This document shows positions 25,761 to 35,165 of a DNA stretch of 64,000 bases, piece after piece. Within the stretch, counting starts at the first letter, position 1, and every line of letters starts with the position of its first letter. Source of the DNA: JANQIO01 sp043585095 (GTDB lineage: Bacteria > Pseudomonadota > Gammaproteobacteria > Pseudomonadales > Halieaceae); contig CP121321.1 of assembly GCA_043585095.1 (NCBI GenBank), positions 2,356,001 through 2,420,000 of the forward strand. Direction: 5' to 3'. The notes beneath the pieces are model-generated. The model had not been told where the DNA came from. It did no database searches and saw nothing but the letters and a program-made list of their open reading frames with translations. The translations under genes and the position numbers were made by a program.

Positions 25761-27125
25761 ATGAAATTCCGCTTAGAGCACGACAGTATGGGAGAAGTGA
25801 GAGTTCCCGATAGCGCCCTGTACGGTGCCCAAACGCAGCGGGCGGTCGACAACTTTGATTTTTCCGACCGACGCATGCCCGCCGCTTTCATCCGCAGGCT
25901 GGCTGCCATCAAGGCGGCAGCCGCCCTTGCCAATGGTGAACTGGGGGTTATCACCGCGGAGGTCGCAACCCGTATTCAGGAAAGCGCCCTGGCTGTTGCG
26001 GGCGGCAAACACGCCAATCAGTTCCCAGTGGATGTCTTCCAAACAGGATCCGGTACCAGTACCAACATGAACATGAACGAGGTGCTGGCACGTTTGTGCG
26101 GAGAGGACGTGCACCCCAACGATCACGTCAACGCGTCGCAGAGCAGCAATGACGTAATTCCAAGCTGTATACAGGTGTCTACGGCTCTCGAGATTGAGGG
26201 CTCGCTATTGCCTGCTCTCACATCCGCCAGCCGGAAGATTCGCGAGAAGTCCGACGGCCTGGAAAGTCAGATCAAGACCGGCCGAACGCATCTCATGGAT
26301 GCGATGCCCGTGTCGCTGTCACAGGAGCTCGACACCTGGGCATTCCAGCTCGATGAATGTGCCGAGCGGTTTCTGGCGCTTTTGCCCCGGCTGAAGGCGC
26401 TTCCTCTGGGCGGCACCGCGGTCGGCACCGGTGTCAACTGCCCGCCCGGATTTCCGGAAGCTGCTATAGGGCAATTATCCAAGCTGACCGGCACTCAATT
26501 TACACCGGCAACAAATCGATTCAGCCGGATGGCCGCGCAAGACGTGAGTGCGGAATGTTCATCCTGCCTTCGATCGCTCGCCGTTGTAATGATGAAGATG
26601 GCTAACGATCTGCGCTGGATGTCGTCGGGGCCACTTGCCGGACTTGCCGAAATTCAGCTAAAGCCACTTCAGCCCGGCTCATCCATCATGCCGGGAAAGG
26701 TCAATCCGGTCGTGCCGGAAGCAGTAGCGATGATTGCAGCGGACGTGATGGGCAATGACGTCACGGTTGGCATTTGCGCCCAGTCAGGCAATTTCCAGCT
26801 CAACGTCATGCTGCCGCTGATCGCAGAAAAGTTGCTGTCGGGTATTTTTGCCTGCTCCCGCGCCTGCGACGGCCTGGGCGACACCATCACCAGTTTTGAA
26901 GTGCTGGAAGATAACCTACAGTCCGCGCTACAGAAGAATCCGATACTCGTGACAGCGCTGAACCAGCATATCGGCTACGAATCTGCCGCGTCGATTGCCA
27001 AGCAGGCCTATGCCGAAAAGCGTCCCGTCATTGATGTCGCGCTGGAGAACACAGACTTCAGCCGGGAGGAACTGGAAAACCTCATGGACCCGGCTAGGCT
27101 GGCGTATCCGGACAGAGCTGACTAG
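25761..27125 (+). CDS. fumC: Class II fumarate hydratase
   Basis: The product is 454 residues, the normal FumC size. It is an iron-independent fumarase converting fumarate to L-malate. Visible motifs are GSGTSTNMNMNEV, NASQSSNDVIPS, KTGRTHLMDA and the fumarase/aspartase signature GSSIMPGKVNPV. The N-terminus (RLEHDSMGEVRVP) is typical of fumarase rather than aspartase. It starts at an ATG with GGGAGAGC upstream and is divergent from acnA. Downstream lies a small DksA-like gene on the same strand. Confidence 0.96.
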   Translation: MKFRLEHDSMGEVRVPDSALYGAQTQRAVDNFDFSDRRMPAAFIRRLAAIKAAAALANGELGVITAEVATRIQESALAVAGGKHANQFPVDVFQTGSGTSTNMNMNEVLARLCGEDVHPNDHVNASQSSNDVIPSCIQVSTALEIEGSLLPALTSASRKIREKSDGLESQIKTGRTHLMDAMPVSLSQELDTWAFQLDECAERFLALLPRLKALPLGGTAVGTGVNCPPGFPEAAIGQLSKLTGTQFTPATNRFSRMAAQDVSAECSSCLRSLAVVMMKMANDLRWMSSGPLAGLAEIQLKPLQPGSSIMPGKVNPVVPEAVAMIAADVMGNDVTVGICAQSGNFQLNVMLPLIAEKLLSGIFACSRACDGLGDTITSFEVLEDNLQSALQKNPILVTALNQHIGYESAASIAKQAYAEKRPVIDVALENTDFSREELENLMDPARLAYPDRAD

Positions 27126-27300
27126 TACCCAGACGGTGCTGCGGGATGCGCGTGCGAGATGCCGTGCCGCCCCGGCGGCGGGTAGCTTGGCAAGCTGTAA
27201 ACTAATCGACCTGTATCCGGACTGGAATGGCAGTGCGGGCAGATGAACTACCTGACTTGTGGAGGCTTGCTACACTAGGAGCATAAAACGTGGAGGCAAT

Positions 27301-27567
27301 ATGGCCGGCGGTTTCGCGAAAGACGGCGCAGTACAGGAACAGATCGACGCCAGTATCAACGACGAGATAGCGCGCGCTCGCAATCAGCTCCCTAAAGGCG
27401 AAAGCCTCAAGGAGTGCGCAGACTGTGGCGCTGATATCCCCAAAGCACGCAGGCACGCTATTCCCGGTGTTCGGCTGTGCGTGCCCTGCCAGTCCGCCAT
27501 CGACGAAGCGCATGCCTCAGGCAGCGCCTACAATCGCCGTGGTAGTAAGGACAGCCAACTGCGGTGA
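27301..27567 (+). CDS. YbiI-type DksA/TraR C4 zinc-finger protein
   Basis: The product is 88 residues, closely following E. coli YbiI in length and pattern: an MAxGxAxDxAVxEQI opening, a four-cysteine finger (Cys39, Cys42, Cys60, Cys63) with IPGVRLC between, and the ending YNRRGSKDSQLR. Proteins of this group are small DksA relatives lacking the long coiled coil; binding to RNA polymerase is inferred for the family but not established for this subtype. The ATG at 27301 has GGAGG six bases upstream and is preferred to an upstream in-frame start. The preceding 175 bases after fumC hold a GC-rich weak hairpin but no gene. Confidence 0.92.
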   Translation: MAGGFAKDGAVQEQIDASINDEIARARNQLPKGESLKECADCGADIPKARRHAIPGVRLCVPCQSAIDEAHASGSAYNRRGSKDSQLR

Positions 27568-27676
27568 ACCGCGCCGTAGTCTCAGGCACCGTATCTTTAG
27601 CAAAATATCGGGCCACGGTCCCTGGGCGATTCCCAATGATGCCCAATGCCCCGGACAGGACAAAACACAGACGCTC

Positions 27677-28456
27677 ATGAAGACGATTAATCATAAAAAT
27701 AAATCGGTCATCATCACCGGCGCGGGGAACGGTATCGGCCGTGCCAGCGCGCTGGCCTTCGCTGAATGCGGCGCCCTGGTGGTGGTCAACGATATCGATA
27801 CCGATCTTGCCAATGAAACCGCAGAGCAGATTCGCAGTGCGGGCGGCACAGCAAGCCCGTTCGTCGCCGATGTCACGGACGCAGACAACCTGCACGCACT
27901 GGTTGAGTTTGCCTGCACCGAATACGGCAAACTGGACGTCATGTTCAACAACGCCGGCGGCGCCTTCCCGACGCCAATGCTAGAGGTCAGCGCTGAAGAA
28001 CACCGCCGCATCATGTCTCTCAATCTGGAAGCCGCCTACTTTGGCACGATGGCAGCGCTGCACAAGATGGTACCCCAGGGGCACGGGGTGATTCTCTCAA
28101 CCACCTCCGGCGCCGGTATCAATGCCATGCCCGGGCTCGCGTCTTACGGCATGGCCAAGGCAGGCATTATTGCCCTGATGAAGAGCGTGGCTGTGGAGTA
28201 TGGCGCCCGCGGTATTCGCGCCAACAGCATATCGCCGGGGGCCATGGAGACACAGGGACTGATGGCGTGGCTGGACACGCTTCCCGGTGGCGCGCAAGGC
28301 TACAACGACGCGCAACCACAGGGGAGGCTAGGCCGACCGGAAGAAATCGCCGACGCGGCGGTCTACCTGGCTTCCGACCTCGCAAGTTTCGTCAACGGAT
28401 CCGTGCTGCCGGTGGATGGCGCTGTACACGCAACCCTTTGGAACCCCCTGACGTGA
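27677..28456 (+). CDS. Short-chain dehydrogenase/reductase
   Basis: The product is 259 residues from the ATG at 27677 (MKTINHKNKSVIITG); the open frame runs further upstream but overlaps the YbiI gene. The classical SDR pattern is present: TGAGNGIG cofactor loop, NDIDTD after the second strand (NAD preference), FNNAGG, catalytic Ser in LSTTSGAG, and Tyr/Lys in SYGMAKAG, with SPGAMET after. The substrate is unknown. It is followed after 55 bases by another SDR on the same strand, so the two probably form an operon and may act on the same pathway. The ribosome binding site is weak. Confidence 0.9.
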   Translation: MKTINHKNKSVIITGAGNGIGRASALAFAECGALVVVNDIDTDLANETAEQIRSAGGTASPFVADVTDADNLHALVEFACTEYGKLDVMFNNAGGAFPTPMLEVSAEEHRRIMSLNLEAAYFGTMAALHKMVPQGHGVILSTTSGAGINAMPGLASYGMAKAGIIALMKSVAVEYGARGIRANSISPGAMETQGLMAWLDTLPGGAQGYNDAQPQGRLGRPEEIADAAVYLASDLASFVNGSVLPVDGAVHATLWNPLT

Positions 28457-28511
28457 GAACACTGAACGCATTGAAGACCAATAACAACATCAAGAACGAG
28501 GTAAAACTGCT

Positions 28512-29345
28512 ATGGATCTAGGTCTGGAAGGTAAAACCGCCATCGTTACCGGTGGCAGCGGCGGCATTGGTCAGGGACTGGTACTGGAGTTCGCGAGGGA
28601 GGGGCTCAACGTTGTTAGTGCCTCACGTGATGCCGCGACGGGAGAAAAGCTGGCGCGCAAGGCCAAAGAAATGGGCTACGCTGGTGGAGTTCTCGCGGTA
28701 GCTACCGACGTCACCGACCGCGCATCCGTCGACGCCATGATAGAACAGTGCCACGAGGCATTCGGTCCGGTCGACGTATTGATCAACAATGCCGGTGGTG
28801 CCTCTGAGCCTGCGCAATTTCAGGACCTCACTGACGAGAGCCGCCGCTGGGAAATAGCACTTAATATTGATGGCGTTGTTAACTGCTGTCAGGCGGTGGC
28901 GGATGACATGCTGTCGCGGCAAACCGGCTCTATCGTTAACATCTCTTCCAACTCGTCACTGCTGGGAGAAGCCGCCGCATCCCTGGTGCACTACGGCAGC
29001 GTGAAAGGCTTTGTTAACTCCTTTAGTAAAGCACTGGCCTGGGAATGGGCCAAGCAAGGAGTACGAGTTAACAACATCTGCCCCGGGTGGATTGTGCCCG
29101 AACAGGAAGAGGACGTCGGCGGCGACAGCTTCTGGAAGCGCTTTGGCTTTGAGACCATGGGCACCCCGGATCAAATGCAGGCGGCCCTGGAGGAAGGAAC
29201 CCTCTGGAACATGAGCGGCCTACCTATCCCGCGCCTGGGTCGACCAGAAGATATCGCCAATTTAAGCCTTTTCCTCTCATCCGACCTGGCGGGCTATATC
29301 ACCGGGCAAATGATCAGCGTCAGCGGCGGCGCATACATGCATTGA
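28512..29345 (+). CDS. Short-chain dehydrogenase/reductase
   Basis: The product is 277 residues. The cofactor loop is TGGSGGIG, followed by SASRDA (Arg after the second strand suggests NADP), INNAGG, catalytic Ser in ISSNSSLLG, and Tyr/Lys in HYGSVKGF. A 30-residue insertion after CPGWIVPEQ (about residues 198-235) is longer than in typical SDRs and probably forms the substrate lid. It is the second gene of a probable two-SDR operon. The ATG is preceded by GAGG at a wide spacing. Substrate not known; the nearby START-like protein and TonB receptor make a hydrophobic substrate conceivable. Confidence 0.9.
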   Translation: MDLGLEGKTAIVTGGSGGIGQGLVLEFAREGLNVVSASRDAATGEKLARKAKEMGYAGGVLAVATDVTDRASVDAMIEQCHEAFGPVDVLINNAGGASEPAQFQDLTDESRRWEIALNIDGVVNCCQAVADDMLSRQTGSIVNISSNSSLLGEAAASLVHYGSVKGFVNSFSKALAWEWAKQGVRVNNICPGWIVPEQEEDVGGDSFWKRFGFETMGTPDQMQAALEEGTLWNMSGLPIPRLGRPEDIANLSLFLSSDLAGYITGQMISVSGGAYMH

Positions 29346-29402
29346 GAATGCCGGGGTTTTAGCCCGAGTCAAAACACATTGGCGTGATGCGCACCGCTGC
29401 AG

Positions 29403-30128
29403 TCAATCACCCTGCGCATTGGCGGGCAATTCTGGCGAGTCGTTTATAAGCCAGTCGCGCATCATGTGGGCTTCATCGTGATAGGTCTTCCGTTCCGTTT
29501 GATCCAGCCCGAGCTTGCGCAGCGCATTGATTAACCAGCGATCCATAAAGCCGGGCAGTACGCCCGCACCAGGGGTGCAGCAAATGTGGTGCCAGTGCAG
29601 CAGGCCGTCCTCGAAGTGCAGCACTTCACCGTTGGGATGCTGTGTATAAACCAGCTTTGCGTCTTTCTGGAGCGTGGGCCCCTCATCTACCGAGCGCGCC
29701 ACGATAACGCGTGTGTCATCGGTTGGGCTGGCAAGCGACACTAACTGACGATAACCCCGTGGCGTTGGTAATCCCACGTCGAAGCGCCCCATCGTCAGCT
29801 GATGCGCCGAGATGCCAGCGGCGCACTTCGTGGCGACAGCTTGTGCCTGCCCTCCCAGAAACTGAGGATACCAGGGATGACTGGACAGTTTGGCGGCGCT
29901 GTAAAACACTTCGGTCAACCAATCGAGCCGAGTCCAAGATTGATCCTCAATAGCAATATGCGTCTGGTAGCAGTAAGTACCCGCTGATGGGACCCAGCAA
30001 CGCGTGGTGTGAGCCTTATTTGTTTCTGTATGTTTGGAACGCTGCGCCGCAGCGAGATCAAGCAACCGCGCACGGGTATCAGGTGCTTCGGAAACAGCAG
30101 CTTCAAGCGTAAGCTCTAGTGCCTGCAT
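29403..30128 (-). CDS. Conserved-looking protein, possible START/SRPBCC-like fold
   Basis: The product is 241 residues with no signal peptide and no membrane helix. I do not recognise the family with confidence. The central and C-terminal parts (GRFDVGLPTPRGYRQLVSLA, VIVARSVDEGP, LHFEDGLLHWHHICCTPG, and a terminal helix FMDRWLINALRKLG) have the strand order and amphipathic last helix expected of lipid-binding START/SRPBCC domains, but this is only an impression. It lies downstream of the second TonB receptor on the same strand with about 100 bases and a hairpin between. A possible role would be binding a hydrophobic ligand handled by the adjacent SDRs. Confidence 0.7.
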   Translation of the reverse strand: MQALELTLEAAVSEAPDTRARLLDLAAAQRSKHTETNKAHTTRCWVPSAGTYCYQTHIAIEDQSWTRLDWLTEVFYSAAKLSSHPWYPQFLGGQAQAVATKCAAGISAHQLTMGRFDVGLPTPRGYRQLVSLASPTDDTRVIVARSVDEGPTLQKDAKLVYTQHPNGEVLHFEDGLLHWHHICCTPGAGVLPGFMDRWLINALRKLGLDQTERKTYHDEAHMMRDWLINDSPELPANAQGD

Positions 30129-30197
30129 GGTATGCCGCTACCTCCTCTACTCAGTCTATGCGAGAGATGGTCTCCGCATTCCTCGGCAAGGGGATCA

Positions 30198-30217
30198 GCC
30201 CGCCGTTGCCGGCGGGC
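30198..30217 (-). terminator. GC-rich hairpin with tetraloop after the second TonB receptor
   Basis: GCCCGCCG at 30198-30205 pairs with CGGCGGGC at 30210-30217 around a 4-base loop, which reads GCAA on the minus strand (a stable GNRA loop). It lies 13 bases after the receptor stop. No T-run follows on the minus strand, so it may be a weak terminator or an mRNA-stabilising hairpin. Confidence 0.5.
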
Positions 30218-30230
30218 ATCATGTGAAGGC

Positions 30231-32456
30231 TTAGAAGTCGTAGCGTACTTCGACGCCGTAGGTGCGTGGATCGCCGAAGTAACTGGCCGTCCAGCCCACA
30301 CCGCTACCGCCGTTCGGCGCAACGCGCTGGTCAACGCCACCGAAGGGAATGGTATTGATACGGTATTCCTCGTCGAGGATGTTTTGACCCCACAGCGCCA
30401 CCGTCATCGTGCCGCCGCCCAATGGAATGTCACGCAAGGCCAGACGAGCGTTCAGCAGAGAGCGTGATTCGATCTGGGAAGCCTGCACCTGATCGGGATC
30501 GATGAACGGCGTGTAGTCATCCCGGTAGCTGTAGTCCGCGTGCAGATCCCACTCACCGTAGGACGTGCGCGCGATGCTCCAGTCCAGACCTACGCTCAGG
30601 CTGTTTTCCGGTGAATACGGGACACCCGCATCATCCTTGTCGAACAGAGTGAAGTCGTTGGAAAACTCCTCGTATTCAGCGTCCAGGTAACCATAGCTCA
30701 AGTTGACCCGGAGGTTCTCACTGACTTGTGCGATGGCCTCAAGTTCGAAACCGGATGTGACGAACTCGGGCACGTTTTCCACCAATGATGCGGCAGCAGC
30801 GCCCTCAAACACCGATAGCTGGAAGTTCTCGATGTCGTTGTAGAACACCGCAGCATTCACCTGCAGGCGCCCGTCTAACATCCGCGACTTCACGCCGATC
30901 TCATAGGCGGTTACGTCTTCATCGTCGTAGGCGTTCACAAAACGTTGCTCGGAGCTCGCCTCACCGTTAAAGCCACCCGACTTCCAGCCGCGGGCGACAC
31001 GACCGTAGACGTTAACGTCATCGCTAACCGCATACGCCAAAGCCAATGCGGGCGATGTGTTGTTGAAGGTATCGTCGGCTTGAGCGGAATAGTTTCCCGG
31101 TTGGTCGACATACTGATCTTTCTCTTCCTCGGTCCAGCGCAGGCCCAGGGTTACCGTCAGCCTGTCGTCAAACGCCGCGGGGCGCCAATCCACCTGTCCA
31201 AAGGCAGCAACCGATTCGGCCTCGAGACCATAACGATTGTTCGCCGTGGGCAAACCAAACGCGCCGAAGAAGGTGATGGGGTTAAACACATCAGCGTCTT
31301 CTTTGAAGTAGAACAGCCCGACAAGGTAATCCAACTGATTTAACGAACCGCTCAACTGCAGTTCCTGTGAAAACGCGTCGTATTCCACTTCGCGCCCGGA
31401 ATGGAACACATCGACCGGCGTGCCATCAATGTCGATGAGATCTTCAAAATCCATCTGCCGGTAGGCGGTTATGGAGCGGACCTGCATATTGTCGCCACTC
31501 CAGGTGACGTCCAGTGCATGCCCGGATGACTCTGCTCGCTCATAGAAAGCCCAATCGTTGCTGGCCTCGTCTGCGCGGTCGTCTTCGCTGGTCAGGTAGG
31601 CGTCCTGTAGGCCGCCGCTGGAGAGAAACGAGTTCAAACTGGTTTGTGTGAGTTGGCCCAGCCTCGGGTCATTGTCCTGGTCGCTATAATCGAAGCTGTA
31701 GTTGGCGACCCAGGAGTCATTGATATCCCACTGCACCGCTAAACGCGCTGCATCCGACTGCTGGCTCTGGAACTCCGAGCCAGAGGGGGCACCCGCAAAG
31801 GGATTGCCGAAGGGATCTGGTTCGTTGTCGTAAAACCCGTCGCGTTCGCGAGTCATGACAGTTGCAGTGGCTTTGAGGCCGGCCACTTCAGGCGTGTCCA
31901 CTGTGCCGCGAAGTGCCCAGATACCGTTGTTACCCATCTCTGCCTGCACGCTGCCACCGAGCTCGCCGCTGGGCTTACGGGTGATGAGGTTCACTGCGCC
32001 ACCTACGGTGTTTTTACCGTAGAGCGTGCCCTGAGGTCCGCGCAGCACTTCCACGCGCTCCAGATCGACCACATCAAACACTGCACCCAAATTCTTACCA
32101 ATAAACACGCCGTCCAGATAAATACCGACCGAATTCTCCCAGGTCACTGCTGGATTAATCTGGGAAGCGCCTCGAATAGCAATTGTGGCCGCAGTGGTGC
32201 TGCTGGGCGTATCGATAATCTCCACGTTGGGCGCGAACAGGGTGAGGTCGGTAACCCGATTGATCCGCTGCCGCTGCAGTGTTTCGGCGTCAAACGCCGT
32301 TACCGCCACAGGAACATCCTGTAGCGACTGAGAACGTTTTTGGGCGGTTACCAACACTTCTTCGAGCGCGGGTGATCCCGACTGAGCGAGTGCGTTGCCA
32401 GAGCAAGCCAGCGCGATTGCGAGCGACAGATAGCGACGGGGCATATGGCGAGTCAT
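30231..32456 (-). CDS. TonB-dependent outer-membrane receptor
   Basis: The product is 741 residues. The signal peptide ends at GNALAQ, and the TonB-box region reads LEEVLVTAQKRSQSLQDVPVA. The plug (about 40-160) contains ATIAIRGAS, GVFIGKN and EVLRGPQGTLYGKNTVGGAVN. The barrel ends with the terminal-Phe signature YGVEVRYDF needed for BamA recognition. The ATG has GGAG six bases upstream. It shares the VTAQKR-type plug with the receptor at 16.7-19.0 kb but the two barrels differ. A START-like protein and SDR genes lie nearby. Ligand unknown; siderophore-only use is not implied because no iron-related genes are adjacent. Confidence 0.95.
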   Translation of the reverse strand: MTRHMPRRYLSLAIALACSGNALAQSGSPALEEVLVTAQKRSQSLQDVPVAVTAFDAETLQRQRINRVTDLTLFAPNVEIIDTPSSTTAATIAIRGASQINPAVTWENSVGIYLDGVFIGKNLGAVFDVVDLERVEVLRGPQGTLYGKNTVGGAVNLITRKPSGELGGSVQAEMGNNGIWALRGTVDTPEVAGLKATATVMTRERDGFYDNEPDPFGNPFAGAPSGSEFQSQQSDAARLAVQWDINDSWVANYSFDYSDQDNDPRLGQLTQTSLNSFLSSGGLQDAYLTSEDDRADEASNDWAFYERAESSGHALDVTWSGDNMQVRSITAYRQMDFEDLIDIDGTPVDVFHSGREVEYDAFSQELQLSGSLNQLDYLVGLFYFKEDADVFNPITFFGAFGLPTANNRYGLEAESVAAFGQVDWRPAAFDDRLTVTLGLRWTEEEKDQYVDQPGNYSAQADDTFNNTSPALALAYAVSDDVNVYGRVARGWKSGGFNGEASSEQRFVNAYDDEDVTAYEIGVKSRMLDGRLQVNAAVFYNDIENFQLSVFEGAAAASLVENVPEFVTSGFELEAIAQVSENLRVNLSYGYLDAEYEEFSNDFTLFDKDDAGVPYSPENSLSVGLDWSIARTSYGEWDLHADYSYRDDYTPFIDPDQVQASQIESRSLLNARLALRDIPLGGGTMTVALWGQNILDEEYRINTIPFGGVDQRVAPNGGSGVGWTASYFGDPRTYGVEVRYDF

Positions 32457-32513
32457 GTGTATCTCCTGTTATGCGGTTGCGTGCGTCAGCTGCATTCCCA
32501 ATGCAGAAAAGGG

Positions 32514-32525
32514 GTCAGCGCTGAC
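32514..32525. repeat. 12-bp palindrome at a degenerate GGGGTCAG repeat half
   Basis: GTCAGCGCTGAC is a perfect palindrome preceded by GGG, about 58 bases upstream of the TonB receptor start. It may be a decayed dispersed-repeat half or an operator. The surrounding gap 32457-32707 holds no gene. Confidence 0.35.
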
Positions 32526-32707
32526 ATATCATTTTTATAGTGTTTCCCAGCGCCGCCGCGGCGGGCTGGTTTCACGCTGTAATCGTACGAGGCTTGCCTG
32601 CGCGCGGACGCGGCACTATTACCGGAAAACAGGTTTTACTGTGGGAGCGGTTTAGGCAATTACACCGCGATACAAACAAAGAGCCGAAGCGTGTTTCCCA
32701 AGCGCGA

Positions 32708-33997
32708 TTAGCTGTCGCCTAACAGTTTCTCCAGTTCGTCAATCTGTTGATCCAGCTCTGACGACTTTGGCTGGAATTCACGAGCGACTCGAAGCAGCCG
32801 CAGAGCGAGCTCCGGACTGATATGACGGACCTGCTGTGCACCCATCCGAAAATACGGTGCGCCCAGGGCTTGCACCGCTGGCGTGGGAGGCAGAGTATCC
32901 AGCTCGTTCAAACGTCTTGTGATAAAAGTCAGCACGGCGGTCGTCTCGGGGCGGTCGGCCTGCAAGCGCTCCGCCTCTCGTTGTAAAAAATCGGCCGCGG
33001 CTGCTCGCAGGTCACTGTTTTCCAGCATGCGCAGATGATGTTCCAAAGCAGCCAAGGTGGCAAAACTCCAAGTATCTTCCGGCGCCTCTCTTACCTCGTC
33101 GCTGAACTTGAAACCCAGCGCTTCTTCAAGCCACGCTTTCTCCTCAATCACGCTCGCATACTCGGGAGACTCGGTAAAATCATATAGACCGAATCTTGCA
33201 CCAGGCAGATTGTACAGAGGATTAAGATCATTATGGCTGCGGCCGTTAGCCGGCTTACTGCCTAATTGATTAGGGTAGCGCTGATTGATAGCGCGCATCA
33301 GCCAGAAGGCTTCCAGCGAGCAGCGTGTGTTCGCGACGGAGTACTGCAGTGACGCCAAAATATGCTCGGGAACGCCGCAGACCTTCAAAAAACTGCCGAC
33401 CAGCCCTAACGGTGAACTAGCAGCCTCGTCATAGTTCTGAGGTTCGAGTTCGCTTCCGAACACCTCTTTTAGGACGAGGATTCGATTCGGGATAAGGCCA
33501 AGCAGAGAATCAGGGTTTATAGCGGCACCTGCGCGTGTGCGCTGTTGCATCATGCTCTCAATCTGGCCAAGTGGGCTGCGGACATAAACAACGACGCGCA
33601 ACCTATCGGTGTGTTGGAGCAACTGCTCGCGTAACAGGTGTAAATGAGGAGGACGATAGATACTGAAACTCTCCCCCGACAGCAGCAGCGTGTCTGATTG
33701 CGGGTTCGCTAGGATGTCATCGAAATACTCACGGTACTCACGCCTGGCCTGCTCTGCAGACGTGTCAAGATTCATGCGCCACTCGACACCGTAGGTATCT
33801 GGATCATCGAAAAGTGCCGCGGAAACCGGGCCGCTGTGATTGGCCTTGAGCCTGCCGTTACAGCGAAACGACGCGTACTTGATGCCGTGCTCCAGCAAGA
33901 GATCGTGATGCTGGAACTGACAATTGTTTTGAATACTCGTGGAGCCTGTCTTATGCATGCCCACGTGCAGAATGATATTTTTATATCGCTTGCTCAT
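32708..33997 (-). CDS. Sulfotransferase-like P-loop protein
   Basis: The product is about 430 residues from the ATG at 33997. The N-terminal strand and loop HVGMHKTGSTSIQ is the 5-prime-phosphosulfate-binding motif of PAPS-dependent sulfotransferases, and VVVYVRSPLGQIESM corresponds to the 3-prime-phosphate-binding region. The C-terminal third (about 310-430) is helical, ending in a short coiled coil, and is not clearly part of the enzyme domain. Such proteins transfer sulfate to carbohydrate, lipid or peptide acceptors in the cytosol. The ATG overlaps the stop of a small upstream frame by ATGA. The acceptor is unknown. Confidence 0.8.
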   Translation of the reverse strand: MSKRYKNIILHVGMHKTGSTSIQNNCQFQHHDLLLEHGIKYASFRCNGRLKANHSGPVSAALFDDPDTYGVEWRMNLDTSAEQARREYREYFDDILANPQSDTLLLSGESFSIYRPPHLHLLREQLLQHTDRLRVVVYVRSPLGQIESMMQQRTRAGAAINPDSLLGLIPNRILVLKEVFGSELEPQNYDEAASSPLGLVGSFLKVCGVPEHILASLQYSVANTRCSLEAFWLMRAINQRYPNQLGSKPANGRSHNDLNPLYNLPGARFGLYDFTESPEYASVIEEKAWLEEALGFKFSDEVREAPEDTWSFATLAALEHHLRMLENSDLRAAAADFLQREAERLQADRPETTAVLTFITRRLNELDTLPPTPAVQALGAPYFRMGAQQVRHISPELALRLLRVAREFQPKSSELDQQIDELEKLLGDS

Positions 33998-34182
33998 TGT
34001 GATGCTGACCACGTGTCTATCAGTCTGCCGACGTATTCAAGGTCACACTCGAAAACGCCAAGAGGCACATCATCGATACTAAAACGCGTCTGCGACATCG
34101 CCAAGCAGACGCTCAAAACCTGATGCATAGCGGCGATAGATACCAATTCTTTTGTAAAAACGTGCGCGGCAATGCTAACCAC
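33994..34182 (-). CDS. Small acidic protein of unknown function, between two coupled genes
   Basis: This is a 62-residue frame from a GTG one base after the stop of the SDR gene; its own stop overlaps the sulfotransferase start in an ATGA arrangement. An internal ATG at 34128 would give 44 residues. The C-terminal half, FSIDDVPLGVFECDLEYVG, is acidic and protein-like. No family is recognised. The exact fit between neighbours is the only real support; by chance an open frame of this size is not rare in GC-rich DNA. Confidence 0.35.
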   Translation of the reverse strand: MVSIAAHVFTKELVSIAAMHQVLSVCLAMSQTRFSIDDVPLGVFECDLEYVGRLIDTWSASQ

Positions 34183-34183
34183 C

Positions 34184-35008
34184 TCACAAGCCGACGAGCT
34201 CAGAGCTCAAATCCCAGAGCTTCTTTCGCAACGCGTCATCATTAGCCTGGCGCGCATGTGTGGCGAGCTCACACTGATCGTAGTACTGACCAGACGTATT
34301 AGCGAGAGTGGGATCACTGGCCAGCATGATGGATGTCCTGGCGCCCTTCTCAGGACTGATAAAAACCAACCCTATAATCTTGCGGACAATCCACGGCATA
34401 TCCCGCACGATATCGGTTGCGACAGCGCCGGGGTGTAATACATTTGAGGTGACGCCGCTGCCCTCCAAACGCCTGGCGAGTTCGAAGGCAAACAGCACGT
34501 TACACAATTTGGAGGCGTTGTAGGCTTTCTGGCCGCTGTACTTTGGGTAGCCACGCACCGCATCGAAATCAATCTCGCCCTTCTTGTGTAACATAGAGGC
34601 TACCGTAACCACGCGTGACGGTGCGCTGTCCTTAAGGCAGCCCAGCAAAAGATTGGTCAGCAGAAACGGCGCCAGATGATTCACCCCAAACTGCATCTCA
34701 AAGCCATCATCGGTGAACTGCTGCTTCTGCGGAAACAGGCCCGCGTTATTGATCAGCACATCCAGACGGTCGTAGCGGTTAGTGAAATTTGCAGCCAGGT
34801 CGCGAATGCTTTGCAGATTCGCCAGATCGACAGGCAAGTTGATTGCGGGCACCTTCGCACCGGCATTGATTACCTCTAGCGCGGCGGCCGTCTTCGCCGT
34901 ATCACGGCAGGCCAGTATCACCTCGGCACCCTGCGCTGCCAGTTCAGTCGCTGTCACAATACCAATGCCGCTGTTGCCGCCTGTTATGACTACGCGTTTG
35001 CCTTCCAT
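34184..35008 (-). CDS. Short-chain dehydrogenase/reductase, retinol-dehydrogenase-like
   Basis: The product is 274 residues. Cofactor loop TGGNSGIG, then ACRDTAK (Arg after the second strand, NADP preference), LINNAGLF, catalytic Ser in VASMLHKKG, and Tyr/Lys in KAYNASKLCN. LHPGAVATDI and the helical C-terminus follow the pattern of retinol dehydrogenase/WWOX-type SDRs, which act on hydrophobic alcohols and aldehydes. Strong ribosome binding site AGAGGAAG before the ATG. It is the first gene of a possible operon with the small frame and the sulfotransferase-like gene. Between it and the PilB-like gene, 35009-35165 holds no gene. Confidence 0.9.
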   Translation of the reverse strand: MEGKRVVITGGNSGIGIVTATELAAQGAEVILACRDTAKTAAALEVINAGAKVPAINLPVDLANLQSIRDLAANFTNRYDRLDVLINNAGLFPQKQQFTDDGFEMQFGVNHLAPFLLTNLLLGCLKDSAPSRVVTVASMLHKKGEIDFDAVRGYPKYSGQKAYNASKLCNVLFAFELARRLEGSGVTSNVLHPGAVATDIVRDMPWIVRKIIGLVFISPEKGARTSIMLASDPTLANTSGQYYDQCELATHARQANDDALRKKLWDLSSELVGL

Positions 35009-35165
35009 GGATCTTCCTCTTCACGGGTGTGTTGCTAATTAGCGCTTCAAAACGACCCCATCACATACAAATGCAAAAGGTCAAAACCAGTGCAAGCGCA
35101 ATCGAGAGAATTTCTTGGCTAGCGCTTTTCTGGCTGCTGCAAATCAATGTATTAGTTGCAGGCGG

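Noticed and set aside
27165..27178. GCCGCCCCGGCGGC after fumC as a terminator
   Set aside because: The loop would be only 2-4 bases and no T-run follows; too weak to call.
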